Positions 1 to 7,789 of a stretch of DNA of 38,585 bases are shown in pieces. The stretch's first letter is position 1; each line of letters begins with the position of its first letter. The position numbers and the translations under genes are program-made. The notes under the pieces were generated by a model. It did no database searches. It saw nothing but the letters and a program-made list of their open reading frames with translations, and was not told where the DNA came from. The DNA is taken from positions 1 to 38,585 of the forward strand of contig JANQYI010000028.1 in assembly GCA_030728985.1 (NCBI GenBank). Direction: 5' to 3'. Source of the stretch: Burkholderiaceae bacterium. Lineage in GTDB: Bacteria > Pseudomonadota > Gammaproteobacteria > Burkholderiales > Burkholderiaceae_B.

Positions 1-59
1 GAAGTGTCGAACGTAACTAAACTTCATAATGAATTAACCCCAAATTAAGGAGTTTACTT

Positions 60-1118
60 ATGCGATTTAAAATCTGGTTTGTCATCCTGTCTTTCCTCGG
101 AACTTCCGTGGCGCAGGCTTGTACATCGATCGTATTAAGTAGCACTGATCAAGGACGCGTTTACGCGCGAACAATGGAGTTTGGGATTCCCTTAAAGTCA
201 GCTGTCCTCATCACCCCAAAGGGTTACGCCTTTAAAGGGGTAGGTATCGATGGCGTGCCGGGTTCTGGCAAGAACTGGACGTCCAAATATGCCGTGATCG
301 GCGCCAATGCTTTTGGCCTACCTGTTTATGTAGATGGCCTCAATGAAATGGGTCTGGCCGGTGGACTGCTCAACGCTCCTAATACTGCTCAATATCAAAA
401 TCCTACCCAAGATCAATCCGCCAATAGCATCGCATCTCAACAGTTACTTATTTATGCGTTGACGAATTTCGCAACCGTCGCCGAAGTCAAAAATGCGCTC
501 CCGAAAATGTTTGTCAATAGCTCACCGCTCAAAGAGTGGGGTGGCGTTGCTAAATCACGTATGACCTTGCACGACACCTCGGGTGCGAGCCTAGTGGTTG
601 AATATCTAGATGGCAAACTCGTGATGACTGATAACGTGATTGGCACGATGACCAATGATCCTGCCTTCTCATGGCACTTACAAAATATTGGCAATTACGC
701 AAACCTTAGCGGCACAGATAAAAAACCGATGGTATTTAATGGTCAGAAATTCATGGCTGCAAGTTCAGGAAACGGTTTGCATGGTATACCCGGGAGTTTT
801 TTGAGTCCCGATCGTTTTATCCGTGCCTCCCTGCTAGTCATGAGTACTCCGCCTGCAAATACTGTCACGCAAGAGCGCAGGGCTTGGCATATTATGAATA
901 ACTTTGATATCCCTTATGGTGCAATTCATCTGGACAGTTCCAGTGGCTATGGTGGTGGAGCGAACGCTTACGAATACACCGAATGGACCGTGGTTGCGAA
1001 TCTCAAAACCAAGACCTACAACATTCGCTCTTTTGAAAATCCAGGTGTACTAAGCGTTGGTTTTACAGAAGCCGACATAAACAGCAAAAATCTGAGATCG
1101 ATACCACTTCTTAAATAA
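60..1118 (+). CDS. Secreted linear amide C-N hydrolase (choloylglycine hydrolase / penicillin V acylase family)
   Basis: This is an Ntn-fold hydrolase that would cleave linear amide bonds, as in bile-salt hydrolases, penicillin V acylases and N-acyl-homoserine lactone acylases of the family. A signal peptide spans residues 1-20 and ends in AQA. Cys21 follows directly, so removing the leader would expose it as the N-terminal nucleophile, as is typical of the family. An Arg shortly after the Cys (motif YARTMEFG), the DGLNEMGLAGG segment and the later TNDPAFSW stretch match family landmarks. The length of 352 aa is normal. A good ribosome site (AAGGAG) lies 8 bases before the ATG. The protein is probably periplasmic. 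The substrate cannot be told from sequence, and quorum-signal or antibiotic amides are only possibilities. The gene stands alone, 84 bp ahead of the OsmC-YcaO gene. Confidence 0.85.
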   Translation: MRFKIWFVILSFLGTSVAQACTSIVLSSTDQGRVYARTMEFGIPLKSAVLITPKGYAFKGVGIDGVPGSGKNWTSKYAVIGANAFGLPVYVDGLNEMGLAGGLLNAPNTAQYQNPTQDQSANSIASQQLLIYALTNFATVAEVKNALPKMFVNSSPLKEWGGVAKSRMTLHDTSGASLVVEYLDGKLVMTDNVIGTMTNDPAFSWHLQNIGNYANLSGTDKKPMVFNGQKFMAASSGNGLHGIPGSFLSPDRFIRASLLVMSTPPANTVTQERRAWHIMNNFDIPYGAIHLDSSSGYGGGANAYEYTEWTVVANLKTKTYNIRSFENPGVLSVGFTEADINSKNLRSIPLLK

Positions 1119-1202
1119 GCGATTCAGACATCAAACTAGAAATCCATTAGACTGCTTCCGGATTGTGCAGTTTGTTCATGCATTACTTTCGGAATATTTT
1201 TA

Positions 1203-3401
1203 ATGGAAATTAAGGTCAACTTTCTCGATAAGCTGCGTCTTGAAGCCAAGTTTGACGACTTCACGGTCATTGCCGACCAACCCATTCGCTACAAGGGCGA
1301 TGGGTCAGCTCCCGGGCCGTTTGATTATTTTCTCGCCTCCTCCGCTTTATGCGCTGCTTATTTTGTGAAGTTGTACTGCGACACGCGCAACATTTCCACA
1401 GAAAATATTCGACTCTCACAAAATAATATTGTTGATCCTGAAAATCGTTATCAACAGATTTTCAAAATTCAGGTGGAATTACCTGAAGATATCTCTGCCC
1501 ATGACCGTCAAGGCATTATTCGTTCAATTGAACGTTGCACGGTAAAAAAAGTCGTTCAAGCTAGCCCAGAGTTTGTGATCGAAATGGTCAAGAACCTCGA
1601 TGCTGATGCACAGGCTCTACTCACACTCAAATCAAATGACACTGCGAGCACTTACATCGCAGGAAAAGATTTACCTCTCGAGCAAACCATCGCCAACATG
1701 TCTAGCTTGCTTGCAAACCTAGGGATCAAAATTGAGATCGCCTCTTGGCGCAATCTGATTCCCAACGTGTGGTCCCTGCATATCCGCGATGCGCACTCCC
1801 CAATGTGCTTTACCAATGGCAAAGGTGCCACCAAAGAAAGTGCGTTGGCCTCGGCTCTTGGCGAATACATCGAGCGACTGAGTAACAACCATTTCTATGC
1901 CGGCGCCTTTTGGGGTGAAGACCTTGCCAATGCCTCGTTTGTTCACTACCCGAACGAGCGTTGGTTCAAACCTGGACAGGGTGACGCGCTGCCCGCTGAA
2001 ATTCTGGATGCTTACTGTTTGGAAATTTTCAATCCTGAGGGTGAATTACGTGGCTCGCATTTGATTGACACCAACTCCGGTAATGTACAGCGCGGGATCT
2101 GTTCGCTCCCCTATGTGCGCCAGTCGGATGGGCAGACTGTTTATTTTCCATCTAACTTGATTGAAAATCTCTATGTTAGTAATGGTATGAGTGCAGGTAA
2201 TACTTTGGCCGAGGCTCAAGTCCAATGTCTCTCTGAGATTTTTGAGCGCGCGATCAAGCGTGAAATTTTAGAAAGCGAGATTGCCTTGCCTGATGTGCCT
2301 CAAGAGGTACTCGCAAAATATCCAGGTATCCTGACCGGTATTCGAGCCCTCGAGGAACAAGGCTATCCGGTATTGATCAAGGACGCCTCTCTAGGCGGAA
2401 TCTATCCTGTGATGTGCGTGACCTTGATGAACCCCCGAACAGGAGGAGTTTTTGCGTCATTTGGTGCGCATCCAAGCTTTGAGGTCGCTCTTGAGCGCAG
2501 CTTGACTGAGTTACTCCAAGGTCGAAGCTTCGAGGGCTTGAACGATTTACCTCCACCTACCTTTACAAGTGATGTAGTCACAGAGCCCCACAATTTTGTT
2601 GAGCACTTTATCGATTCCAGTGGCATCGTGTCCTGGCGCTTTTTTAGTGCGAAGTCTGATTACGAATTTATCGAATGGGATTTCTCTGGGCAAGGAGAAC
2701 ACTCCAATGCCGAGGAAGCAAAGAGTTTGTTCGATATCCTCAAGGCAATGGGTAAAGAAGTCTATATGGCATCCTATAATCAAATGGGTGCCTTTTCCTG
2801 TCGGATTTTGGTGCCGGGTTATTCAGAAGTGTATCCAATCGAAGATCTTGTTTGGGATAACACCAACAAAGCTTTATTGTTTCGTGCGGATATTTTAAAT
2901 CTACACAACCTCAGCGATCAACATCTCAGCGCATTACTTGAACGTCTTGAAAATAACGACCTTGATGAGTACAGCGACATCGCAACGCTGATCGGTATTG
3001 AGTTTGATGAAAATACGGTGTGGGGCCAACTGACGGTTTTAGAACTTAAATTACTCATCCAACTCGCATTAAAGCGCTTTGATCAAGCGCAGGAATTCGT
3101 GGGCGCCTTTCTGCAATACAACGACAATACTGTCGAACGCAGATTGTTTTATCAGGCGATTAATGCCGTTCTGGAAATCGAACTGGATGATGAATTAGCA
3201 CTTGAGGACTACATCGCGAATTTGCGTCGCATGTTTGGGGATGAACGGATGAATGCCGTACTGGGCTCCATCGACGGCAGTGTGCGGTTCTATGGGCTCA
3301 CGCCGACCAGCATGAAACTAGAAGGGCTCGACAGGCATCATCGTTTATTGGATAGTTATAGAAAATTGCACGGGGCGCGCCATAAAGCGATGGCCCCTTA
3401 A
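1203..3401 (+). CDS. OsmC domain-YcaO domain fusion protein
   Basis: Residues 1-140 look like an OsmC/Ohr-type domain, and residues about 151-732 align from memory almost end to end with E. coli YcaO (586 aa). Shared landmarks include FTNGKGATKESALASALGEY, LYVSNGMSAGNT and GAHPSFEVALERSLTELLQG. YcaO proteins are ATP-dependent enzymes that activate amide carbonyls. E. coli YcaO has been linked genetically to RimO-dependent methylthiolation of ribosomal protein S12. OsmC domains use paired cysteines to reduce peroxides; Cys50, Cys59 and Cys112 are candidates here. The fusion suggests a thiol or peroxide function tied to the YcaO reaction, which is inference. No RiPP precursor or dehydrogenase lies nearby, so an azoline-forming role is unlikely. 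The 732-aa length is explained by the added domain. A rimO neighbour is not seen. Confidence 0.9.
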   Translation: MEIKVNFLDKLRLEAKFDDFTVIADQPIRYKGDGSAPGPFDYFLASSALCAAYFVKLYCDTRNISTENIRLSQNNIVDPENRYQQIFKIQVELPEDISAHDRQGIIRSIERCTVKKVVQASPEFVIEMVKNLDADAQALLTLKSNDTASTYIAGKDLPLEQTIANMSSLLANLGIKIEIASWRNLIPNVWSLHIRDAHSPMCFTNGKGATKESALASALGEYIERLSNNHFYAGAFWGEDLANASFVHYPNERWFKPGQGDALPAEILDAYCLEIFNPEGELRGSHLIDTNSGNVQRGICSLPYVRQSDGQTVYFPSNLIENLYVSNGMSAGNTLAEAQVQCLSEIFERAIKREILESEIALPDVPQEVLAKYPGILTGIRALEEQGYPVLIKDASLGGIYPVMCVTLMNPRTGGVFASFGAHPSFEVALERSLTELLQGRSFEGLNDLPPPTFTSDVVTEPHNFVEHFIDSSGIVSWRFFSAKSDYEFIEWDFSGQGEHSNAEEAKSLFDILKAMGKEVYMASYNQMGAFSCRILVPGYSEVYPIEDLVWDNTNKALLFRADILNLHNLSDQHLSALLERLENNDLDEYSDIATLIGIEFDENTVWGQLTVLELKLLIQLALKRFDQAQEFVGAFLQYNDNTVERRLFYQAINAVLEIELDDELALEDYIANLRRMFGDERMNAVLGSIDGSVRFYGLTPTSMKLEGLDRHHRLLDSYRKLHGARHKAMAP

Positions 3402-3470
3402 ATAAGAAAAATATTAAGCGTTTACGCAAACACATGCACGCGTCACGTTCAAAACAGGTAAATGGTATTG

Positions 3471-3486
3471 TATGAATCGATTCATA
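3471..3486. promoter_or_regulatory. Perfect 16-bp palindrome before ubiX (possible operator)
   Basis: TATGAATCGATTCATA is a perfect 16-bp palindrome whose right end lies 14 bp before the ubiX ATG. In that position a bound repressor would block initiation. A palindrome of this length can occur by chance about once in a window this size, so only the placement makes it notable. Confidence 0.3.
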
Positions 3487-3500
3487 AAATGTGATTTCTT

Positions 3501-4082
3501 ATGACTGAGCCAGTAGCAAAAAAAATGATCGTTGCCATCACAGGTGCCTCTGGCACGATATATGGCATCCGATTACTTGAAGCACTTTCTCATATTGGCG
3601 TAGAAACCCATCTCATTATGAGTGACTCGGCAAAGATCACCATGGCTATGGAGACTACGTTTACGCCCAGTTACGTAGAGTCCTTTGCCACTGAGATTCA
3701 CTCCATCAAAAATGTGGGTGCCTCAATTGCCTCGGGATCCTATCGCACCCTTGGGATGGTCGTGGCCCCCTGCTCTGTCCATACCATGTCAGATATCGCC
3801 TGGGGATCCACATCAAATTTAATCACCAGAGCTGCGGATGTCGTTCTCAAAGAGCGCCGCAGACTGATTTTGCTATTCAGAGAAACACCGCTTCATGCTG
3901 GTCATATCAAAACGATGGCGCAAGTCACTGAGAATGGAGCGATTGTGATGCCGCCCGTGCCAGCGCTGTATGCAAATCCAAAAAGTATCGACGATCTCAT
4001 TGACCACACTGTGGGACGGGTGCTTGATCTGTTTGACTTAGAGAATGATTTAGTCAAACGGTGGGGTGGCCTAGGGAAATAG
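3501..4082 (+). CDS. ubiX: UbiX-family flavin prenyltransferase
   Basis: The enzyme joins a dimethylallyl group to FMN to make prenyl-FMN, the cofactor of UbiD-type decarboxylases, for example in ubiquinone synthesis. The N-terminal flavoprotein fold shows the ITGASGTIYGIRLLEAL loop at about residues 13-29. The APCSVHTMSDIAWG segment, the ADVVLKERRRLILLFRETP segment and the C-terminal MPPVPALYANP stretch are all typical of UbiX/Pad1. The length of 193 aa is normal. No ubiD-like decarboxylase is in the window, so the partner must be elsewhere. The next gene (DUF4936) starts one base after the stop, so the two are probably one transcript. A 16-bp palindrome sits just upstream of the start. Confidence 0.92.
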   Translation: MTEPVAKKMIVAITGASGTIYGIRLLEALSHIGVETHLIMSDSAKITMAMETTFTPSYVESFATEIHSIKNVGASIASGSYRTLGMVVAPCSVHTMSDIAWGSTSNLITRAADVVLKERRRLILLFRETPLHAGHIKTMAQVTENGAIVMPPVPALYANPKSIDDLIDHTVGRVLDLFDLENDLVKRWGGLGK

Positions 4083-4083
4083 C

Positions 4084-4362
4084 ATGCAGTTATTCGTGTA
4101 CTACAAATTCATCCCTAAAGACTTTCCACATCTACATGCTGCAATCATCCAGATGCAGCTCAATATCTCCAATCATTTCCCTGGATTGATCTATCGACTA
4201 TCAAAGCGACCGACCTTGGATGATCAGGGTCGCGAGACGTGGATGGAGCAATATGATTTTGTTCATGAAATCTTTGATCTCCTTATGCTCAAACTCAGTG
4301 AGGAAGTAGCCAAGCTTGGTTCTATCCCCCACAGAGCAAACGAAGTTTTTATTGATCATTAA
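4084..4362 (+). CDS. DUF4936 family protein
   Basis: This is a small 92-aa protein of unknown function that resembles the DUF4936 family seen in betaproteobacteria. It has an N-terminal beta strand (QLFVYYKF), a helical centre and the segment LIYRLSKRPTLDDQGRETW, then WMEQYDFV. The pattern fits a small dimeric alpha-beta barrel-like fold, which is inference. There are no signal peptide or membrane segments. It starts one base after the ubiX stop, so it is very likely translated from the same message. The right end overlaps an inverted repeat shared with the convergent cupin gene. Confidence 0.75.
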   Translation: MQLFVYYKFIPKDFPHLHAAIIQMQLNISNHFPGLIYRLSKRPTLDDQGRETWMEQYDFVHEIFDLLMLKLSEEVAKLGSIPHRANEVFIDH

Positions 4363-4382
4363 ATGCGAGCATGATCAATAAA
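4348..4382. repeat. 12-bp inverted repeat between convergent genes
   Basis: The arms at 4348-4359 and 4371-4382 are perfectly complementary over 12 bp around an 11-nt loop, and they span the DUF4936 stop codon. The repeat lies between the ends of a plus-strand and a minus-strand gene, so a weak two-way terminator or 3'-end stabiliser is plausible. Neither strand shows a clean T-run after the stem. Confidence 0.4.
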
Positions 4383-4393
4383 TATTGATATGG

Positions 4394-4885
4394 TCAGCTT
4401 CGTGTGAGTGCATGGATTGCCTGAATCTCACTTTCTGAATGCCCATATTGCTCGAGAAGCACTTTCGCTTTAGCAATTTCAAATTCGCTAAATAAAAAGC
4501 CGGGTGCCACCGCACAACTCACTAAACAAAAGCTGTTCTCATCAAGCGGTCTTGAGGCAAACCAGGTGTTTGCGGGAATAGTCGCCTGAAGATTCATGGA
4601 CTCCATACCAATCTGAATCGTTTTTAAGCTTTTATGCTCATCGAAATAATAAACGAGTAGATCGCAACCTAGATGATAGAACCAACTCTCGTCAGACTGA
4701 ATGCGATGCCATGCTGAAAAGTCACGGCCCGACAAAAGATAGTAAATGGTGGTGTAAGCGCTTTTATCCTCCAGAGTGTGAAAATCCTTGATCATTTTTA
4801 TTGATCGATGCATTTCCCTATAAAAACCACCCTCTGGATGGGGTTGTAATTCAAGAGTCTCGATCAGTTTGTTTATTTCATTCAT
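4394..4885 (-). CDS. Cupin superfamily protein (DUF985/Cupin_5)
   Basis: A 163-aa single-domain cupin of the DUF985 (Cupin_5) type. The start was set at the ATG at 4885, where the protein begins MNEINKLIETLELQPHPEGG. The frame stays open further upstream to 5002, but that stretch overlaps the divergent PAP gene and has no family character. Landmarks are HPEGGFYREMHRS near the N-terminus, TTIYYLLSGRDFSAWHR, DESWFYHLGCDLLVYYF and the C-terminal SCAVAPGFLFSEFEIA. Cupins of this family are usually small metal- or sugar-binding proteins, but no reaction is established here. The gene is divergent from PAP with 56 bp between starts and converges on ubiX-DUF4936. Confidence 0.85.
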   Translation of the reverse strand: MNEINKLIETLELQPHPEGGFYREMHRSIKMIKDFHTLEDKSAYTTIYYLLSGRDFSAWHRIQSDESWFYHLGCDLLVYYFDEHKSLKTIQIGMESMNLQATIPANTWFASRPLDENSFCLVSCAVAPGFLFSEFEIAKAKVLLEQYGHSESEIQAIHALTRS

Positions 4886-4941
4886 GATTTCTATATAGAT
4901 CGCATAAGATAGCTTATTGTCATGCACAACAAGGAAGCCTG

Positions 4942-6420
4942 ATGAGCAGCATGTTCGACGAAGCCGAGCAGGATCCGAAGCTAACGGTTGAAGAGTTTGC
5001 ACATCTCGAAGAGCCTCTACGGATTAGACTGCTTAATGAGCAGTATAGACATCTCAACCTAAAAGATCGCGCTCTTGTGATTGTAGTCGCAGGTATAGAC
5101 GGTGCTGGCAAAGGCGCGACGATTAATCTGCTCAACGAGTGGCTAGATCCCCGCCACGTCAGAACACTCGCCTTTGGCGAACCCTCTAGAGAAGAAAAGA
5201 CCTACCCTCCACAAAGAAGATTTTGGTTGAGTCTCCCTCCAAAAGGCTCTGTGGGGATTATGTTTGGCGCAGGTTACATGCCCCTCATCAGGGAAATCAC
5301 AAAAAAGAAGACGAATGCGGACAAGATCGAGTCCATGATCAGCGAGATCCGAAAGTTCGAGGATACCCTCATTGCAAACGATGTGCAGATCATCAAGTTA
5401 TGGTTTCACCTGTCCAGGTACGCTCAACGCACACGGACCGAACAGCTGTCAGCAAATGCCTCCACTGCTTGGCAAGTGGGTAAAAATGACCATAAGGTTT
5501 ACAAGCATTTCGAGCGCCTGCGACAAGCGGGCCAGCGTGTTATTGAATCGACCGATGCCGCGCACTCGCCGTGGGTCATTGTTCCAAGCGCCGATGACAA
5601 CCTACGGATCATCAGAACCGCACAAGCAGTGTTGAATGCCTTCACTCAACGCAGCATCAACGTCCCGTTCTCACATGATCCGGCCGCAACACCAAAGCTC
5701 GCACGCGTGCGTCATCGCTTAGAAAAACTAGACTACTCGGTCAGTCTAAGCAAAGAAGTATATGAACAAGAATTACTACAGTGGCAAAATCGTCTTGCGA
5801 ATGCAGTACGTGATAAAAGTTTTAATAAAAAATCGCTTGTATTGGTGTTTGAAGGGCAAGATGCAGCAGGTAAAGGGGGCGCGATTCGACGTGTGACCCA
5901 TGCCCTTGATGCCCGACAGTATCGAACCGCGTCTATTTCCGCGCCTCGCCCTTTTGAATTGGATCGCCCCTACCTTTGGCGTTTTTGGCGAAATGTGCCT
6001 AGACGCGGAAGAATTGCGATTTTTGATCGTTCTTGGTATGGACGTGTTTTAGTCGAGAGAGTCGAAGGTTATGCAAAACGGACGGCCTGGCGGCGTGCCT
6101 ATCAAGAAATCAACGAATTCGAAAAAAAACTCATGCACCATGGCGCGATCGTCTTGAAATTCTGGTTGGCGGTGACGTCTGAGGAACAGCTTCAGCGGTT
6201 TAAAGCTCGCGAGCACTCGCCGTTTAAAAAATTCAAAATCACACCCGAGGACTGGCGCAATCGGCGTCAATGGCCAGCATACGTCCAAGCTGCTGAAGAG
6301 ATGTTTGCTAAAACAGACACAGCCGAAGCACCTTGGCATGTTTTATCTGCCAATGACAAACGTCATGCCCGCTTAGAGGTAATCAAGCGGATCACGCAAG
6401 CACTTGAAAACGTCGGCTGA
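4942..6420 (+). CDS. pap: Polyphosphate:AMP phosphotransferase (two-domain PPK2, class II)
   Basis: The enzyme uses polyphosphate to convert AMP to ADP, linking stored polyphosphate to the nucleotide pool. The 492-aa protein has two tandem PPK2 domains, as in known PAP enzymes. Domain 1 has a Walker A-like loop GIDGAGKGAT at residues 51-60. Domain 2 has GQDAAGKGG starting at 305 and a full Walker B/lid segment AIFDRSWYGRVLVERVEG. The matching segment in domain 1 (GIMFGAGYM) lacks the Asp, so catalysis probably rests on the C-terminal domain, as expected for this class. The ATG is preceded by AAGGAAG. The gene is divergent from the cupin gene and 60 bp ahead of the pirin gene. The alternative of a one-domain PPK2 is excluded by length. 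Confidence 0.92.
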   Translation: MSSMFDEAEQDPKLTVEEFAHLEEPLRIRLLNEQYRHLNLKDRALVIVVAGIDGAGKGATINLLNEWLDPRHVRTLAFGEPSREEKTYPPQRRFWLSLPPKGSVGIMFGAGYMPLIREITKKKTNADKIESMISEIRKFEDTLIANDVQIIKLWFHLSRYAQRTRTEQLSANASTAWQVGKNDHKVYKHFERLRQAGQRVIESTDAAHSPWVIVPSADDNLRIIRTAQAVLNAFTQRSINVPFSHDPAATPKLARVRHRLEKLDYSVSLSKEVYEQELLQWQNRLANAVRDKSFNKKSLVLVFEGQDAAGKGGAIRRVTHALDARQYRTASISAPRPFELDRPYLWRFWRNVPRRGRIAIFDRSWYGRVLVERVEGYAKRTAWRRAYQEINEFEKKLMHHGAIVLKFWLAVTSEEQLQRFKAREHSPFKKFKITPEDWRNRRQWPAYVQAAEEMFAKTDTAEAPWHVLSANDKRHARLEVIKRITQALENVG

Positions 6421-6480
6421 ACCATATGGCAACATTAAGCCACCCCTGATGCTCAAGAAAATTTTTATAGGTGTTCTTTC

Positions 6481-7359
6481 ATGAAAAAACTTTCATTCAT
6501 CAAACGTAGTAATGGTGGCCACTGGGTTGGGGATGGTTTTCCTGTACAAAGTATTTTTTCTTATAGCGATATCGCCGACAAAATATCTCCATTTTTACTG
6601 ATGGATCATGCCGGTCCGACGACCTTTCCCCCAACGCAAAAAAAACTCGGTGTCGGCCAGCATCCTCATCGTGGATTTGAAACCGTCACCATTGTGTATC
6701 AAGGTGGCGTGTCACATCGCGACTCCTCGGGCGGCGGAGGTACGATCGGTCCAGGTGATGTTCAATGGATGACGGCTGCCTCAGGTCTCATCCACGAAGA
6801 GTTTCACAGCGAGACTTTTGCTCGCCAAGGTGGACCTTTTGAAATGATTCAACTTTGGGTAAACCTCCCCGCTAAAGAAAAGATGTCAACACCTGGCTAT
6901 CAAGGGATCACGGTAGACCAAATACCTCATATCGTTCTCGCTAATAATGCGGGGATCGCACGCGTTATTGCCGGATCTATTGGAGATGCAACAGGTCCTG
7001 CGGATACGTTCACGCCTATGAACGTTTGGGATCTCCGCTTAAAGGCGGGATGCACACTCTCTCTTGAACTACCGTCAGGACATACGACGGCACTTTATGT
7101 CTTGAGTGGCGCGCTTAACGTCGACAATCAAACAATTGAGGCGACTGAAATGGCCGTGATGGAGCGCGACGGAACCGAACTCAAAGCAGAAATCACTCAA
7201 GACGCCGTTGTATTGCTTCTCTCTGGGGAGCCGTTTAACGAGCCGATTGTCGGCCATGGTCCTTTTGTCATGAATACCCGAGCGGAGATTATGCAAGCGA
7301 TGCAGGACTATAACAATGGTAAGTTCGGCCAGATCGTCTCAGAGTCATCACGTCCATAG
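6481..7359 (+). CDS. Pirin family protein
   Basis: A two-domain bicupin of 292 aa. The iron ligands of pirin are visible: His61 and His63 in QHPHRGFETV, and His105 and Glu107 in GLIHEEFHS. Family motifs GVSHRDSSGGGGTIGPGDVQ and EMIQLWVNLP are intact. Bacterial pirins include quercetin dioxygenases (YhhW) and redox-responsive protein partners, so the exact role is open. The second cupin half (about residues 170-285) is more degenerate, as usual. The ATG at 6481 lies 60 bp after PAP. The downstream small secreted-protein gene follows at 43 bp and may share the transcript. Confidence 0.9.
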   Translation: MKKLSFIKRSNGGHWVGDGFPVQSIFSYSDIADKISPFLLMDHAGPTTFPPTQKKLGVGQHPHRGFETVTIVYQGGVSHRDSSGGGGTIGPGDVQWMTAASGLIHEEFHSETFARQGGPFEMIQLWVNLPAKEKMSTPGYQGITVDQIPHIVLANNAGIARVIAGSIGDATGPADTFTPMNVWDLRLKAGCTLSLELPSGHTTALYVLSGALNVDNQTIEATEMAVMERDGTELKAEITQDAVVLLLSGEPFNEPIVGHGPFVMNTRAEIMQAMQDYNNGKFGQIVSESSRP

Positions 7360-7402
7360 CATCCCTCATCAGAGCCGTTGTGATAAGGAAAAAGGTAAAA
7401 GC

Positions 7403-7789
7403 GTGCTGAAAAAAATATATGTAGGTTTATTTTTCGTGCTGGCGATTAGCGCAACACTCACCCCGGCAGTCGCGAACCAAATCGTGTGCGACTTCGATGT
7501 TAACGATCATCGACAGACGCTTGTACTTGATCCCAGCAATGATGTATTTGCTTCGACTAAAATCGACTTGCCAGGTGGGTTTCGCTTCGCTGGTCAGTAT
7601 TTATCAGATCTCCATCTATTTAAAGCATACGTTTATCACACCCCCAAAGAACGCTTTATATTGCTAGCGCTTCAAGCATTTTCCATTTCCCAAACATCCT
7701 GTCCTCAAGATTTCGGTCAGCATCGAATTTATGACAGCGAAGATGAGCGTGAACTTTATTTTCATTGCAGAAAAAAATGCACACAATGA
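7403..7789 (+). CDS. Small secreted cysteine-containing protein, unknown function
   Basis: I do not recognise this family. The chosen start is the GTG at 7403, because the protein then opens with a clean signal peptide (VLKKIYVGLFFVLAISATL, cut near AVA-NQ) and an AAGGAA-type ribosome site lies upstream. A longer frame from 7316 would overlap the pirin gene and bury the signal. The mature protein is about 100 aa with four cysteines, which could form two disulfides in the periplasm. It has no membrane helix beyond the leader. Its TGA overlaps an ATG of the next gene in an ATGA arrangement, so it is probably coupled to the CapA-like protein and may act with it. Confidence 0.65.
   Translation: MLKKIYVGLFFVLAISATLTPAVANQIVCDFDVNDHRQTLVLDPSNDVFASTKIDLPGGFRFAGQYLSDLHLFKAYVYHTPKERFILLALQAFSISQTSCPQDFGQHRIYDSEDERELYFHCRKKCTQ

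Noticed and set aside
1151-1171. ACTGC/GCAGT hairpin after the Ntn hydrolase gene
   Set aside because: The stem has 5 bp, the loop 11 nt, and there is no proper T-run; it is too weak to call a terminator.
2596-2898. Plus-strand open frame of 100 codons inside the OsmC-YcaO gene
   Set aside because: It lies wholly inside a well-supported gene in another frame, has no ribosome site and no recognisable protein character.
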